From: an uncultured Actinomycetes bacterium
GTDB taxonomy: Bacteria; Actinomycetota; Actinomycetes; Nanopelagicales; Nanopelagicaceae
Length of the DNA stretch: 64,000 nt
Assembly (NCBI GenBank): GCA_937876245.1
Contig: CALEGP010000023.1
Span: 1 to 64,000, forward strand
Direction: 5' to 3'
A program made the position numbers and the translations under genes. Shown piece after piece: positions 9,179-20,240 of the stretch (position 1 is its first letter; each line of letters begins with the position of its first letter). The notes below the pieces were generated by a model that was not told the origin of the DNA, made no database searches, and worked only from the letters and a program-made list of their open reading frames with translations.

Positions 9179-9908
9179 GAGCGCTCTGCTGCATCGTCCA
9201 AAGTTGGCCACACCCCGAGACGCCGAGGTCTAATAAAGAATTTAATAGGCCACGATCGAAAGGTTTTCCTTCCGCAGTTCCCTGAACTTCAACAAAATTT
9301 CCATCAGCAGTGCAGACAATGTTCATATCAGTATCAGCAGTGACATCTTCTTCATAGCAAAGATCAAGCATTGGAATGCCAGCAATAATTCCTACGCTGA
9401 CCGCAGACACGCCTTGGGTTATTGGATTGCGATTAGCTGGAATGTGCCCTTTATCTTTTGCCCAGGTGATTGCATCCTGGAGGGCAACATAGGCGCCCGT
9501 AATCGCAGCAGTCCTGGTTCCGCCATCTGCTTGCAGGACATCACAATCAATGACAATCGTATTTTCTCCAAGTGCTGCGGTGTCTACAACTGCGCGCAGT
9601 GAGCGGCCCACAAGTCGAGAAATTTCCTGAGTGCGTCCGCCGAGTTTACCTTTGACACTTTCTCGGTCGGATCTTGTGTGAGTTGCTCGAGGCAGCATTG
9701 CATATTCACTTGTTACCCAACCACCACCTTTACCGACTAACCATCGCGGTACCCCCGGCGTAAAGGAGGCAACACAAAGAACTCTCGTGTTTCCAAATTC
9801 GACTAAAACTGAACCCTCTGCATTATTCAACCAATTTCTCGTGAATTTAATCGGGCGAAGTTGGTCCGGGTTTCTGTCATCAATGCGTTGGGAATTTGTA
9901 CTAGACAA
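9171..9908 (-). CDS. rph: Ribonuclease PH
   Basis: Phosphorolytic 3'-exoribonuclease that trims tRNA 3' ends. The 245-residue protein is of standard length and has the RNase PH motifs [11 protein letters not shown], the [10 protein letters not shown] segment, a [14 protein letters not shown] segment that binds phosphate, and [15 protein letters not shown] with acidic catalytic residues. Translation appears to begin at a TTG immediately after the murI stop. It overlaps rdgB by 8 bases, so translational coupling is likely. Confidence 0.95.
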   Translation of the reverse strand: MSSTNSQRIDDRNPDQLRPIKFTRNWLNNAEGSVLVEFGNTRVLCVASFTPGVPRWLVGKGGGWVTSEYAMLPRATHTRSDRESVKGKLGGRTQEISRLVGRSLRAVVDTAALGENTIVIDCDVLQADGGTRTAAITGAYVALQDAITWAKDKGHIPANRNPITQGVSAVSVGIIAGIPMLDLCYEEDVTADTDMNIVCTADGNFVEVQGTAEGKPFDRGLLNSLLDLGVSGCGQLWTMQQSALA

Positions 9909-10715
9909 TTAGATCCTCGATTCGACTTTTGTAACTTCTGGGCCAAGAAATCGCTTAGCAAGATTGCTGAACAATGCACTTTCCCCAGTCGATACAAATT
10001 TGTGTGTTGGTTTTCCTGACGTATTTAACATATTGCTCTCGACTAAAACCCTGTAGAGATCTTTTGCGGTTTCCTCAGCACTTGAAACTAAAGTAACTTC
10101 ATTTCCCATTACATATGAAATAACTCCTGTGAGCAATGGATAATGCGTACAACCGAGTACCAGGGTATCTATATCTTTCTCGCCAAGTTGCTTTAAGTAG
10201 TCAGTTGCGACTTTAGTAATCGCTGTTCCAGAAGTTTCACCACGCTCTACATAGTCAACGAAAAGCGGACAAGCGACAGATGTAATTTCTAGTTGTGGAG
10301 CGGCAGCAAATGCATCGAGGTAGGCGCCCGAGTCGATAGTTGCCAAAGTGCCTATTACGCCAATTCGACCACTTCGGGTAGCCGACACTGCCCTACGAAC
10401 TGCTGGCTGGATAACTTCGATAACTGGAATCGAATATCGTTCGCGAGCATCACGAAGCATCGCGGCACTTGCTGTGTTGCAGGCAATGACGATCGCTTTA
10501 ACTCCAGTTGCAACGAGCTTATCTAAAATTTCTAGTGAAAAATTCCGAACTTCGGCTAGTGATCTTGGACCGTATGGCCCTCTTGCCGTATCTCCAATAT
10601 AGAGAATTGATTCTCCCGGAAGTTGATCGATAATTGATCTTGCAACAGTCAATCCTCCAACACCGGAATCAAAAATTCCGATTGGTGAATTGGTTGATAC
10701 TTTCGCGGTGGCCAC
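9909..10715 (-). CDS. murI: Glutamate racemase
   Basis: Cofactor-independent racemase that makes D-glutamate for peptidoglycan. The 268-residue protein shows [12 protein letters not shown] at the N-terminus, the first catalytic cysteine in VIACNTASA, and the second in [10 protein letters not shown]. The length is standard. It lies between cysM and rph; mycobacteria have a rhomboid and a metallo-beta-lactamase gene in this stretch (Rv1337, Rv1339) that are absent here, consistent with a trimmed genome. Confidence 0.95.
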   Translation of the reverse strand: MATAKVSTNSPIGIFDSGVGGLTVARSIIDQLPGESILYIGDTARGPYGPRSLAEVRNFSLEILDKLVATGVKAIVIACNTASAAMLRDARERYSIPVIEVIQPAVRRAVSATRSGRIGVIGTLATIDSGAYLDAFAAAPQLEITSVACPLFVDYVERGETSGTAITKVATDYLKQLGEKDIDTLVLGCTHYPLLTGVISYVMGNEVTLVSSAEETAKDLYRVLVESNMLNTSGKPTHKFVSTGESALFSNLAKRFLGPEVTKVESRI

Positions 10716-10754
10716 GAAGCCAAGCCTACCTTCGCTGGGAATTAATTATGACTA

Positions 10755-11998
<1,244 letters not shown>

Positions 11999-12043
11999 AG
12001 CGCTAAGTATCCTTGAAGCTAGCCTTACTTACCAATCGAGGGG

Positions 12044-12463
12044 CTAGGTCGAAATAATTTCGACCTCTTCCTCAGTCACGGCACCGTCGATAATTCGATA
12101 TGAGCGAAATTCATTCTCAGGTGCAATCTCTTTGCGGGTAGAAACAATTACATAATGTGCGTTCGGCTCAGATGCATAGGAAATATCGGTGCGAGATGGG
12201 TAGGCCTGTGTTTCGGTATGCGAGTGATAGACAACTACTAACTCTTGAGAATTATCATCAATCTCTCGATAGAGGGCCAGGAGCGCCTTTGAATCAAATT
12301 CGTAGAAAGTTGGAGATTGTGCCGCGTTAGCCATCAACTTCAACTCTTGCGGAAGATCACTGCCTTCCGGGCCCAGGATTACGCCACAGCACTCATTGGG
12401 GTACTCGGAACGAGACTGTTCCAAAATTGCATTCACAAATTCCCTGCTGATTCGAAGTGTCAT
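12044..12463 (-). CDS. mec: JAMM/MPN metalloprotease Mec (CysO-cysteine hydrolase)
   Basis: Zinc peptidase of 139 residues that releases cysteine from CysO-Cys in the mycobacterial pathway. The JAMM motif is clear: an upstream Glu in NECCGVILG, then HSH, seven residues, Ser, two residues and Asp in HSHTETQAYPSRTD. The ATG at 12463 overlaps the DUF2017 stop as ATGA, which decides the start over an upstream GTG. Together with cysO and cysM it forms a complete cysteine-forming module apart from the sulfurylating enzyme (a MoeZ-like protein), which is not in this window. Confidence 0.92.
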   Translation of the reverse strand: MTLRISREFVNAILEQSRSEYPNECCGVILGPEGSDLPQELKLMANAAQSPTFYEFDSKALLALYREIDDNSQELVVVYHSHTETQAYPSRTDISYASEPNAHYVIVSTRKEIAPENEFRSYRIIDGAVTEEEVEIIST

Positions 12464-13011
12464 TGAAGTAAGCCTAGCAAATTCTCCTGCAACCACCCTA
12501 GCCAGAAATAGACGGCATAAATTGGTTTCTGTGGATCATCTTCGCCGAGTAATTCAAATTTTTCGAAGCTATTTTCAGATATCTCCAATCGGACTGATAA
12601 GGCAATCCGCAAATCATTTAGCGCTTTGAGCCAGACGCCGGAATCAAGTTCTTCAATAACCCCACCATGATTTTCATCCACCAGGATTGTTAACTCCTCC
12701 CGCACTAACCTTAAATTCTTCTGTTTTGAACCGCGCAGTTGAGGTTCGGTATATCTGCGAAAATCTGACGCAGCTTCGGGATCGGTGTAAGCATTTGGTA
12801 GAAGACGAAGTAGCACTGGGTCATCTGGCATAACTATTTCCGAGGGCATTGTAAGCAACTGTGCCAGTGGATCACTTGAATCATAATGATGAAAAAAATC
12901 ACCTTCGCCAAGTAGCTCCAATAACTGTTCAACTAAATTTATTAGAATCAGCGCCTCATCCAGAGTAAGGTCTAACGAATATCCATCTCCAACTCTTTCA
13001 AAACTGGACAT
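12460..13011 (-). CDS. DUF2017 family protein
   Basis: A protein of 183 residues matching the actinobacterial DUF2017 family (Rv1332-like) by position and features: an LTLDEALILINLVEQLLELL helix near the N-terminus, a DPVLLRLLPNAY stretch followed by an acidic-basic linker (SDFRRYTEPQLR), and a Trp-rich C-terminus YFWLGWLQENLL. It is soluble and mostly helical; the function is unknown. It is fixed between clpS and mec, with a 1-base overlap with clpS and a 4-base overlap with mec, so co-translation with both is likely. Confidence 0.85.
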   Translation of the reverse strand: MSSFERVGDGYSLDLTLDEALILINLVEQLLELLGEGDFFHHYDSSDPLAQLLTMPSEIVMPDDPVLLRLLPNAYTDPEAASDFRRYTEPQLRGSKQKNLRLVREELTILVDENHGGVIEELDSGVWLKALNDLRIALSVRLEISENSFEKFELLGEDDPQKPIYAVYFWLGWLQENLLGLLQ

Positions 13012-13304
13012 CAGATTTTATCGTCGCGTTGAAGTGTCGCCCATAAGCCATGTTCATGAAGTCGCTGAACATCACGCTCCATTTCTTCCCGCGTTCCTGT
13101 CGAAACAACAGCTCGCCCTTCATTATGGACTTGCATCATTAATTCGTGGGCTCGCTCCTTTGAAAAGCCAAATAACTCAATAAATACGTGGGTTACGTAT
13201 GTCATCAAATTTACTGGGTCATCCCAAACGATGGTGATCCATGGGCGATCAAGCAATTCATGGATACTAACTTCATCCTTAATTAGCGTCTCTGTCATAG
13301 CCAT
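13011..13304 (-). CDS. clpS: ATP-dependent Clp protease adaptor ClpS
   Basis: N-recognin adaptor that delivers N-degron substrates to ClpC/ClpA. The 97-residue protein has the family core: [20 protein letters not shown] (the D-D-P-V-N element that contacts the N-terminal amine), the [23 protein letters not shown] helix region with the substrate-binding histidine, and the [17 protein letters not shown]-terminal part. The length is standard. The start codon follows directly on the stop codon of the GH18-like gene. Confidence 0.95.
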   Translation of the reverse strand: MAMTETLIKDEVSIHELLDRPWITIVWDDPVNLMTYVTHVFIELFGFSKERAHELMMQVHNEGRAVVSTGTREEMERDVQRLHEHGLWATLQRDDKI

Positions 13305-15080
13305 TTATCTCACCAGCACATTTGTGAATGGGCTCTTCGTTCCAGTGAATCCTGATTCGGCCTCGAGCACAACTCTAAATTGCTTAACGCCAAATTTTTT
13401 AGGCGTTATTTCGATTTCAAATTTTCCATCTTGATCGGTGACAGAAGATGGTTTGCTAGGGAATATTTCTCCACTTCCCTCACTTCCTTCCTCTAGGAAA
13501 ACCGTAACTCCTGCCACTCTTGGTTGAACTTCTCCAACCACTTTATAACTAACACCCCGTCGCATCGAGGCAGGTATCTGCCAAGAGAGAACCCTTGAAA
13601 TTTCCACAGTATTCACTGATGTAATTCCTTGCGCTCGATCCCAAGTTTCATCGGTGGAAAAGGAAATTACAGTTGGTTCGCCAAGCACAATTGCGATCTG
13701 AAAATTCCCGGCTGTATCGGTCAAACCTATTGGTTGTCGAACGTTGCCTGTCGCTCGCTTTAGCTCGGCAAATACTGGTACTGCGGCCAGCGCAGTGCCA
13801 TCTGAGAGCGTGAATCTCCCAGCAAAAGTGACCGGTTCGCCATAATTTACGCTTCCAGTATTTGGCATAAGTTCACCAATAACCTTTGCTTGACCCATGG
13901 CGATTGCAACTTTTTTTACTTCCTCAATCGCAAAATTATCCCCGAAACCAATTTCCCATTCCGAAATTCCGCCAAGCTGATATTTTTCAACAAGTTTTGC
14001 TCGAGCTCCATAGCCCTGCGCATCGACATACCAAACCGAATGGTTAACTTGGCAACTTGTTGGAGCACCGGCGCCATTAAATCCATTAAATTCGGCAGTG
14101 TATAAAATATTTGTCTCGCCATAAGTTTCATTGTAAGTAGCAACAGCCCCCGGCTTATCCAGGATTGCCTGAGCTCGCAGTTGATGAATAATCGCAGCGT
14201 TTGAACTCTTTTTCTCCGAGGCTGGAGTATTTGTTGGACAAATTCCAGTTACTTTCTTCACCCAGTTATAGCCGTAGTTTGGTGTACCTATATATATTTT
14301 TCCGGCAGCAACAGATTTCAACGCGTACACCAACGAAGGCTCGAACCAATCAATTGGTCCAATCGGACCTGGTGCAGTGTCGTACTTGTGGTAGTCGTAA
14401 GCCATGATATTTAAACGATCTATATAGCTGCCAATTTCTGGCCAGGCATAAAAATAATATCCTTTTTTGCCAGTTACTGGATCCAGTAAATATGGCGTCG
14501 TGACTGATAGCAACTTGTTCAGTGAATGCAGCGATATGGAAAGTTCGGAGATGAACCTAACCCATCTTGGCTGAATAGTTGGCCAGGTGGCAAGTTTGTC
14601 AACGAACGCAAAACCCTCGAAATCTAAATCAATTCCATCATAATTATTAGCAACAACTAAATCTGAAATTGTTTTAATCAGCGTTGCCCGGCTTACATCA
14701 TTGGCCATGATTTTTGATAGCGCGCCTTCGCCAGTTCCATCGGTAATCGTAGGAATAACTTTGATTCCGAGGCCATGTAGCGTGGCAATTGGTATTGCTT
14801 TGTCTATCGAATTTTGTGTTACATATTTATCCTTAATATTTGAAGCACTTGTTAGCGTGTACCAAAAAGGTAAAATTTGGTCAAACATTTCCGAGTGAGC
14901 AATAACAAAGTCCATGGCCTGAATTTGACCTTTTGTGGTGTCGCCATAAGTACTGTAATCGGTCATCCAACCTGAAAATATTTTTCGAAGTTGACGATCT
15001 TCGGAATGTGCAACATTGCTAAGAGCAAGATTTCCGATTAGAAGCCCGGACAATAAAAGGCTGAGTACTCGTTTTTTCAT
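13305..15080 (-). CDS. Secreted GH18-family glycoside hydrolase with C-terminal Ig-like repeats
   Basis: Exported protein of 591 residues. A signal peptide covers residues 1-26, with a cut likely after AHS. A GH18 barrel covers about 33-390 and contains the catalytic DxxDxDxE motif as DGIDLDFE at 148-155, an NIMAYDYH strand and a SEWEIGFGD strand near the end. Two beta-rich Ig/carboxypeptidase-regulatory-like repeats (about 400-495 and 500-590) complete it. GH18 relatives cleave chitin or peptidoglycan; the YaaH-like compact barrel fits a wall hydrolase as well as a chitinase. It sits between DUF3039 (4-base overlap) and clpS (0 gap), so it is inside an otherwise housekeeping operon. Confidence 0.88.
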   Translation of the reverse strand: MKKRVLSLLLSGLLIGNLALSNVAHSEDRQLRKIFSGWMTDYSTYGDTTKGQIQAMDFVIAHSEMFDQILPFWYTLTSASNIKDKYVTQNSIDKAIPIATLHGLGIKVIPTITDGTGEGALSKIMANDVSRATLIKTISDLVVANNYDGIDLDFEGFAFVDKLATWPTIQPRWVRFISELSISLHSLNKLLSVTTPYLLDPVTGKKGYYFYAWPEIGSYIDRLNIMAYDYHKYDTAPGPIGPIDWFEPSLVYALKSVAAGKIYIGTPNYGYNWVKKVTGICPTNTPASEKKSSNAAIIHQLRAQAILDKPGAVATYNETYGETNILYTAEFNGFNGAGAPTSCQVNHSVWYVDAQGYGARAKLVEKYQLGGISEWEIGFGDNFAIEEVKKVAIAMGQAKVIGELMPNTGSVNYGEPVTFAGRFTLSDGTALAAVPVFAELKRATGNVRQPIGLTDTAGNFQIAIVLGEPTVISFSTDETWDRAQGITSVNTVEISRVLSWQIPASMRRGVSYKVVGEVQPRVAGVTVFLEEGSEGSGEIFPSKPSSVTDQDGKFEIEITPKKFGVKQFRVVLEAESGFTGTKSPFTNVLVR

Positions 15081-15358
15081 TCCTTCTTCAGGCCATCAAA
15101 TATTTTTTTACAAATAGGACAAATAGGGAATTTTTCTGGATCCCGGTTTGGCACCCACTTTTTCCCGCAGAGCGCACGAACAGCTTTCCCAGTAACGGCA
15201 GATTCCACGATTTTTTCTTTGCGCACATAATGAGCAAATTTCTCATGATCGCCATCTTCATTCGAAAAACGGACCTCTTCTTTCTCTAAAACATCGGAAA
15301 ATGGTTCGAGCCCAATTGTCTCTGGGGCTGATTTCGGAGCGCGAGTGAAGATTCCCAT
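15077..15358 (-). CDS. DUF3039 family zinc-ribbon-like protein
   Basis: A protein of 93 residues of the actinobacterial DUF3039 family. Conserved features are FAHYVRKEKIVESAVTGKAVRALCGKKW and a terminal CPICKKIF; the cysteine in ALCGKKW and the two in CPIC could form a partial zinc site. The function is unknown. It heads the operon with the GH18-like gene and clpS, and is divergent from argF across a 48-base promoter gap. Confidence 0.88.
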   Translation of the reverse strand: MGIFTRAPKSAPETIGLEPFSDVLEKEEVRFSNEDGDHEKFAHYVRKEKIVESAVTGKAVRALCGKKWVPNRDPEKFPICPICKKIFDGLKKE

Positions 15359-15406
15359 GTTTCAAATTCTACCGATGGTGCCTCGATTATTGGGTATTAT
15401 TCGCAA

Positions 15407-16348
15407 ATGAAAGATCTATTGCGCACCGAACACCTATCTAGAAGCGATGTTGACCTCATTCTTGATACTGGCGCAGAGTTTGCGCAGAATCCTTTTCGCT
15501 CGACCGACGCATTAGCAAACCAAACTGTTGCAATCTACATGACCAAGGCTTCGACTCGCACGCGCTTGGCATCTGAAACAGCCGTCGCGCATCTTGGTGG
15601 AACTCCAATATTTCTTCGCGGTGATGATTTACAGATAGGACGCGGTGAAACAATTGCAGACACTGCAAAAATCATCAGTGGTTTTGCGAGCGCCCTAATT
15701 GTCCGAACTTTTGCGCAATCAGATGTTGATGAGCTTGGTGCCCATGCCCAAATTCCGGTATTAAATGGGCTTACCGACAGCGATCACCCAACCCAGCTCC
15801 TGGCAGATTGGTTAACAATTCGCGAAGTTTTCGGTTCAGATATTTCAGGTCGAAAATTTACCTATATTGGAGATGGCAACAATATGGCACATGCTTGGCT
15901 CACAATGGGAGCAATTATGGGCGCGCATGTTGTCGTTGCAACTCCCCCAGGGAAATGGGCACCAGATGATTCAGCAATTAAAGTTGCCAAAAAAATTGCC
16001 GAGAAGAGTGGCGCCAAGATAGAGGTGCTTACAGACCCAGAGGTGGCCGCAAAGAGCGCGAGCGTTCTATACACCGATGTTTGGATGTCCATGGGAGACC
16101 CTGAGAGCCTTAGGGTGGAGAAACTTAAAGCTTTAGCCCCATATGCAATCACTAGTGAATTAATGTCACTTACAGAGCCTGATTCCATATTTATGCACTG
16201 TCTTCCAGCACATCGTGGCGAGGAAGTGAGCGCCGAAGTCATTGATGGACCAAAATCTCTCATCTGGCGCGAGGCATTTCACCGTCGAACAACTATTCAG
16301 GCAATTCTCTACCACCTAGTTCGGGGCGAAATCCAAGGTAGCAAGTAA
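15407..16348 (+). CDS. argF: Ornithine carbamoyltransferase
   Basis: Makes citrulline from ornithine and carbamoyl phosphate in arginine synthesis. The 313-residue protein shows the carbamoyl-phosphate loop STRT at 49-52, HPTQ in SDHPTQLLAD, the ornithine-binding SMG region (WMSMGD), and MHCLPAHRGEEV with the catalytic Cys. It stands alone here, while argG is 34 kb away at 49.7-51.0 kb and argC, argJ, argB and argD are not in the window. The gap to the divergent DUF3039 gene contains GGGTATTATTC, a plausible -10 region. Confidence 0.95.
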   Translation: MKDLLRTEHLSRSDVDLILDTGAEFAQNPFRSTDALANQTVAIYMTKASTRTRLASETAVAHLGGTPIFLRGDDLQIGRGETIADTAKIISGFASALIVRTFAQSDVDELGAHAQIPVLNGLTDSDHPTQLLADWLTIREVFGSDISGRKFTYIGDGNNMAHAWLTMGAIMGAHVVVATPPGKWAPDDSAIKVAKKIAEKSGAKIEVLTDPEVAAKSASVLYTDVWMSMGDPESLRVEKLKALAPYAITSELMSLTEPDSIFMHCLPAHRGEEVSAEVIDGPKSLIWREAFHRRTTIQAILYHLVRGEIQGSK

Positions 16349-16410
16349 TTTTTTTGCTCGGAATTCAATTTATGGCAATTTTTCTACTTCTTAGGCACTA
16401 ATCTTTTCGG

Positions 16411-17541
16411 ATGCGAATAGCCGTAGCTAAAGAGATCCGACCTGGCGAAGCCCGAGTAGCTCTCGTTCCAGACATCATTTCCAAATTGACCAAAGCTGGC
16501 CTTGAAGTTGTTATCGAATCGGGAGCCGGAACTGCATCGGGATTCCCGGATAGCGAGTTCACTACAGCCGGTGCGCTAGTGAAAACTGGCAATGTAATAA
16601 GCGATGCTGATGTAGTTGCCTCGGTAACTGCATTAACGGCAGAGCAAATGAAGTCTTTGAAAAAAGGCGCGCTTACTATCTCATTTCTGTCTCCTACTAC
16701 TTCTGTTGAGTCAATCGAAGCGGCTGCAAGTGCCGGCGTCACGGCGCTCTCCTTAGAATTAGTTCCTAGGATTTCTCGCGCTCAATCTATGGACGCACTA
16801 ACCTCACAAGCTCTTTGCGCTGGATATCGCGCCTCACTTGTTGCCGCTGAACTTTCCCCAAGATTTTTTCCGCTGCTGATGACAGCGGCAGGAACAGTTA
16901 CTCCAGCACAGGTGGTAATCCTTGGTGCCGGTGTTGCTGGTTTGCAGGCAATTGCAACTGCTAAACGTCTTGGCGCTGTAGTAAGTGCATATGACGTTCG
17001 ACCTTCATCTGCTGATGAAGTTAAATCAATGGGTGCAAAATTTATAACTCTAGAACTTGAAGCGCTCGAAGGTACTGGCGGATATGCCCGCGAGATGACT
17101 GAAGAACGTGCGGCAAAACAACGAGAGCTTCTTACTCCGTATCTTGCTGCTGCTGATGTTGTAATCACGACTGCTGCAGTACCTGGGCGGCCAGCTCCAA
17201 GACTTATTACGGGCGAAATGGTAAGTGCAATGAAATCTGGCGCTGTAATCGTCGACTTAGCTGCCGAAACAGGTGGAAATGTTGAAGGTAGTAAGCCAGG
17301 CGAGACCATTACAACTTCAAATGGCGTACTAATTTGGGGTGGCAAAGATGTTCCAAGCCAATTGCCTTATCACGCATCTATGTTGTTCTCGCGAAATGTC
17401 GTAAATCTCTTGCTATTAATGACTAAATCGATTGATGGAAAACCGACGGGCGATGTAATTCCCGATTTTTCCGATGAAATTATCGATGCTGCAACACTTA
17501 CACATGGTGGCGCTCGTCGCACTCCGGAGGGCAAGAAATGA
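16411..17541 (+). CDS. pntAa: NAD(P) transhydrogenase subunit alpha, soluble part
   Basis: NAD(H)-binding domain I of proton-translocating transhydrogenase, 376 residues. It begins [20 protein letters not shown] as in alanine dehydrogenase/PntA relatives and has the Rossmann motif [13 protein letters not shown] followed by DVRP. The alpha subunit is split: this chain carries no membrane helices, which come from the next gene. pntAa, pntAb and pntB overlap by 4 and 1 bases and form a tight operon. The complex uses the proton gradient to make NADPH from NADH. Confidence 0.95.
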   Translation: MRIAVAKEIRPGEARVALVPDIISKLTKAGLEVVIESGAGTASGFPDSEFTTAGALVKTGNVISDADVVASVTALTAEQMKSLKKGALTISFLSPTTSVESIEAAASAGVTALSLELVPRISRAQSMDALTSQALCAGYRASLVAAELSPRFFPLLMTAAGTVTPAQVVILGAGVAGLQAIATAKRLGAVVSAYDVRPSSADEVKSMGAKFITLELEALEGTGGYAREMTEERAAKQRELLTPYLAAADVVITTAAVPGRPAPRLITGEMVSAMKSGAVIVDLAAETGGNVEGSKPGETITTSNGVLIWGGKDVPSQLPYHASMLFSRNVVNLLLLMTKSIDGKPTGDVIPDFSDEIIDAATLTHGGARRTPEGKK

Positions 17542-17825
17542 CAACAATGGCAATTCTGACAATCTTTGTACTTTCTGTTTTTGTGGGCTTCGAAGTTGTT
17601 TCAAAGGTCTCAACCACACTACACACTCCGCTTATGTCTGGGGCGAATGCAATCCATGGAATTATCTTGGTCGGCGCAATTCTTGTTGCGGATAAATCCA
17701 CAAGTACCTTGGAAACAACTTTAGCCATTGCTGCAGTTGTGCTTGCAACAATAAATATGGTCGGTGGATTTGTAGTGACCGATCGAATGCTGGAAATGTT
17801 TAAAGGGAAGGGCGGTAAGAAATAA
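17538..17825 (+). CDS. pntAb: NAD(P) transhydrogenase subunit alpha, membrane part
   Basis: Small membrane subunit of 95 residues with three helices. Conserved family segments are [34 protein letters not shown] in the first two helices and [16 protein letters not shown] at the C-terminus. It supplies part of the proton channel. Its ATG overlaps the pntAa stop (ATGA), and its stop overlaps the pntB start by one base, so translation of the three chains is coupled. Confidence 0.95.
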   Translation: MTTMAILTIFVLSVFVGFEVVSKVSTTLHTPLMSGANAIHGIILVGAILVADKSTSTLETTLAIAAVVLATINMVGGFVVTDRMLEMFKGKGGKK

Positions 17826-19207
17826 TGAATTCTAATCTCTACGCACTTCTTGGTCTCGGAGTCGCAGTCTCCTTCGTGATGGCGCTCAAAGGACTTTCTG
17901 CTCCCAAAACAGCTAGACGTGGAAACTTAATAGGCGCCTTTGGCGCAACCGTTGCCACAATTATTGTTTTCTTTGATCCAACTTCTGTTGAGCATCACAA
18001 CACTCTCCTGATTCTTGCTGCAATTCTCTTTGGTTTATTGGTTGGCGTTCCAGCAGCCCGCAAAATTCAAATGACACAGATGCCACAACTCGTGGCACTT
18101 TTCAACGGTGTTGGTGGCGGCGCAGCGGCGCTCGTAGCAATAGTTGAGTACTTAAATTTAGGAGATTCCGCAAGCATTGGCGAGGTAATCGCTACGGTAT
18201 TTACCGTGCTAGTTGGAAGCGTCTCATTTTCTGGATCAATCATTACTTTCTTAAAGCTTCAAGAGTTGATGACCACCCGTCCTGTTGTATTTCCAGGCGG
18301 ACGTTTCATTATCGCGGGAACTCTAGCTGGATCACTTGCAACTTCAGGTTGGGTAATAGCAAGCGGTGGGACTACGCCACTCTTAGTTCTTGCCGGCCTT
18401 TCACTCTTGTTTGGCGTTCTCTTTGTTCTTCCGGTTGGCGGCGCTGATGTGCCAATTGTCATCTCACTCCTAAATGCGTTTACTGGCCTCACTGTTGCTG
18501 CAAGCGGATATGTTTTGCAATCAACTCTGCTAATTGTTGCCGGAACTCTTGTCGGAGCTTCAGGAACCATTTTGACTCGCAAAATGGCAGAAGCGATGGG
18601 ACGTTCGCTCTTTGGAACTCTCTTTGGGGCATTTACTGCCAAGCCTCAGGCTGCTACACAAGCCGGTGAGGCTCGTCCAGTTAAATCTGGCTCACCTGAA
18701 GATGTAGCAATTCTGCTCAACTATGCATCTCGCGTCGTAATAGTTCCAGGATTCGGTCTTGCCGTTGCTCAGGCGCAACATACAGTTCGTGAACTTGCTG
18801 ATTTATTAGCAGCAAAAGGTGTTGAGGTAGCTTACGGAATTCACCCAGTTGCAGGTCGGATGCCAGGGCATATGAATGTGCTCTTGGCGGAGGCAAATGT
18901 TCCTTACGAGCAATTGGTTGAGATGGAAGAAATCAATCCGACTTTTCCTCAGACCGATGTGGTTCTAATTGTTGGCGCAAACGATGTTGTTAACCCAGCT
19001 GCGAAAACGACTCCTGGTTGCCCAATTTATGGAATGCCAATTCTTGATGTTGCTGGTGCCGGAAACGTGATCTTCCTAAAGCGTTCAATGAGGCCAGGAT
19101 TTGCTGGCATTGAAAATGACCTGCTTTATGATGCAAAAACCACACTTCTTTTCGGTGATGCAAAAGATTCACTAACCAAAGTCGTGAGTGCGCTTAAGGG
19201 CCTTTAA
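17825..19207 (+). CDS. pntB: NAD(P) transhydrogenase subunit beta
   Basis: Beta subunit of 460 residues. The N-terminal 270 residues hold about nine membrane helices of the proton channel (QMPQLVALFNGVGGGAAALVA is a conserved family segment). The C-terminal domain III binds NADP(H), with VPGFGLAVAQAQH, the HPVAGRMPGHMNVLLAEA loop, and VLIVGANDVVNP. The length is normal. Its last 4 bases overlap the convergent pirin gene. Confidence 0.96.
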   Translation: MNSNLYALLGLGVAVSFVMALKGLSAPKTARRGNLIGAFGATVATIIVFFDPTSVEHHNTLLILAAILFGLLVGVPAARKIQMTQMPQLVALFNGVGGGAAALVAIVEYLNLGDSASIGEVIATVFTVLVGSVSFSGSIITFLKLQELMTTRPVVFPGGRFIIAGTLAGSLATSGWVIASGGTTPLLVLAGLSLLFGVLFVLPVGGADVPIVISLLNAFTGLTVAASGYVLQSTLLIVAGTLVGASGTILTRKMAEAMGRSLFGTLFGAFTAKPQAATQAGEARPVKSGSPEDVAILLNYASRVVIVPGFGLAVAQAQHTVRELADLLAAKGVEVAYGIHPVAGRMPGHMNVLLAEANVPYEQLVEMEEINPTFPQTDVVLIVGANDVVNPAAKTTPGCPIYGMPILDVAGAGNVIFLKRSMRPGFAGIENDLLYDAKTTLLFGDAKDSLTKVVSALKGL

Positions 19208-20199
19208 TTCCCCTCGATAACTTCACGAGGAGCGCCATGCACACCTTGAATATGCTCGGCTGGAACAGTTCCAAGTAAGCCTTTTTGGAAGTCTTCAAAG
19301 GCTTGTAAGACCTCAGCTTTTGTATTCATAACAAAAGGGCCCATCCATGCGACGGTTTCTTTTATGGGTTGACCGCCAAGAATTAAAACATCCATCTCTG
19401 GAGATCTTGATTCTTGCCTCTGGTCAGCCTCGATTACCAAGGTATCACCATCGCCCATGACAGCAAGCTGTCCCATGTGGACTGGATGTTTTTCTCCACC
19501 GATCTTTCCATGGCCGTTCAAAGTATAAATTAATGCGTTGTAATCCTTATTCCAAGGCAGTTCTAGCTTGGCTCCTGGGGCCAGTGTTGCATGCACAATT
19601 GAAATCGGAGTTTGTGTTGAGCCAGGACCGATATTTCCGCCAACTTCACCAGCAATAATACGAATCAAAGTAGCGCCATCACTTGATGCAAGCAGTTTCA
19701 CATCTGATGCTCGTAAATCTTGATAGGCAGGTTTTGACCATTTTTTCGCAGCAGGCAAATTCACCCAGAGTTGAAAGCCATGAAAGAGTCCACCACTCAT
19801 AACTAAATGCTCTGGCGGAGTCTCGATATGCAAAATTCCAGCCCCTGCGGTCATCCATTGGGTATCGCCATTTGTAATCGTTCCGCCGCCGCCGTGGTTA
19901 TCTTTGTGATCAAAAATTCCATCAATAATGTAGGTAACTGTTTCGAAACCTCGATGTGGATGCCATGGCGTTCCCTTTGGCTCACCAGGTGCATATTCAA
20001 CTTCGCCCATCTGATCCAAATGAATAAAGGGATCTAAGTCAGCCAAATCGACGCCAGCGAATGCTCTGCGTACCGGAAAACCCTCACCTTCGAAACCCTG
20101 CGGAGCCGTTGTAACGCTCTTTACTGTGCGCGCTCTGGCAAATGGTTCGACAATTACTCTTGGCAAAATTGTTATGTCTGGGACTGTTATGGCCGGCAA
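19204..20199 (-). CDS. Pirin family protein (bicupin)
   Basis: Metal-binding bicupin of 331 residues. The N-terminal cupin shows HPHRGFETVTY and AGAGILHIE, giving the expected ligands His80, His82, His124 and Glu126. Bacterial pirins are quercetin 2,3-dioxygenases in some cases or interact with metabolic enzymes in others; the role here is unknown. Translation starts at TTG (20199) behind GGGAGAAG. The promoter (-35 TTGAAG, -10 TATCTT, 17-base spacer) has its -35 inside a 20-bp palindrome shared with the divergent lipoprotein gene, so a repressor, possibly MarR-like, is likely. Confidence 0.92.
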   Translation of the reverse strand: MPAITVPDITILPRVIVEPFARARTVKSVTTAPQGFEGEGFPVRRAFAGVDLADLDPFIHLDQMGEVEYAPGEPKGTPWHPHRGFETVTYIIDGIFDHKDNHGGGGTITNGDTQWMTAGAGILHIETPPEHLVMSGGLFHGFQLWVNLPAAKKWSKPAYQDLRASDVKLLASSDGATLIRIIAGEVGGNIGPGSTQTPISIVHATLAPGAKLELPWNKDYNALIYTLNGHGKIGGEKHPVHMGQLAVMGDGDTLVIEADQRQESRSPEMDVLILGGQPIKETVAWMGPFVMNTKAEVLQAFEDFQKGLLGTVPAEHIQGVHGAPREVIEGN

Positions 20200-20240
20200 T
20201 TACTTCTCCCTAATCTGAAATCTAATTTCGAATTTCTATC

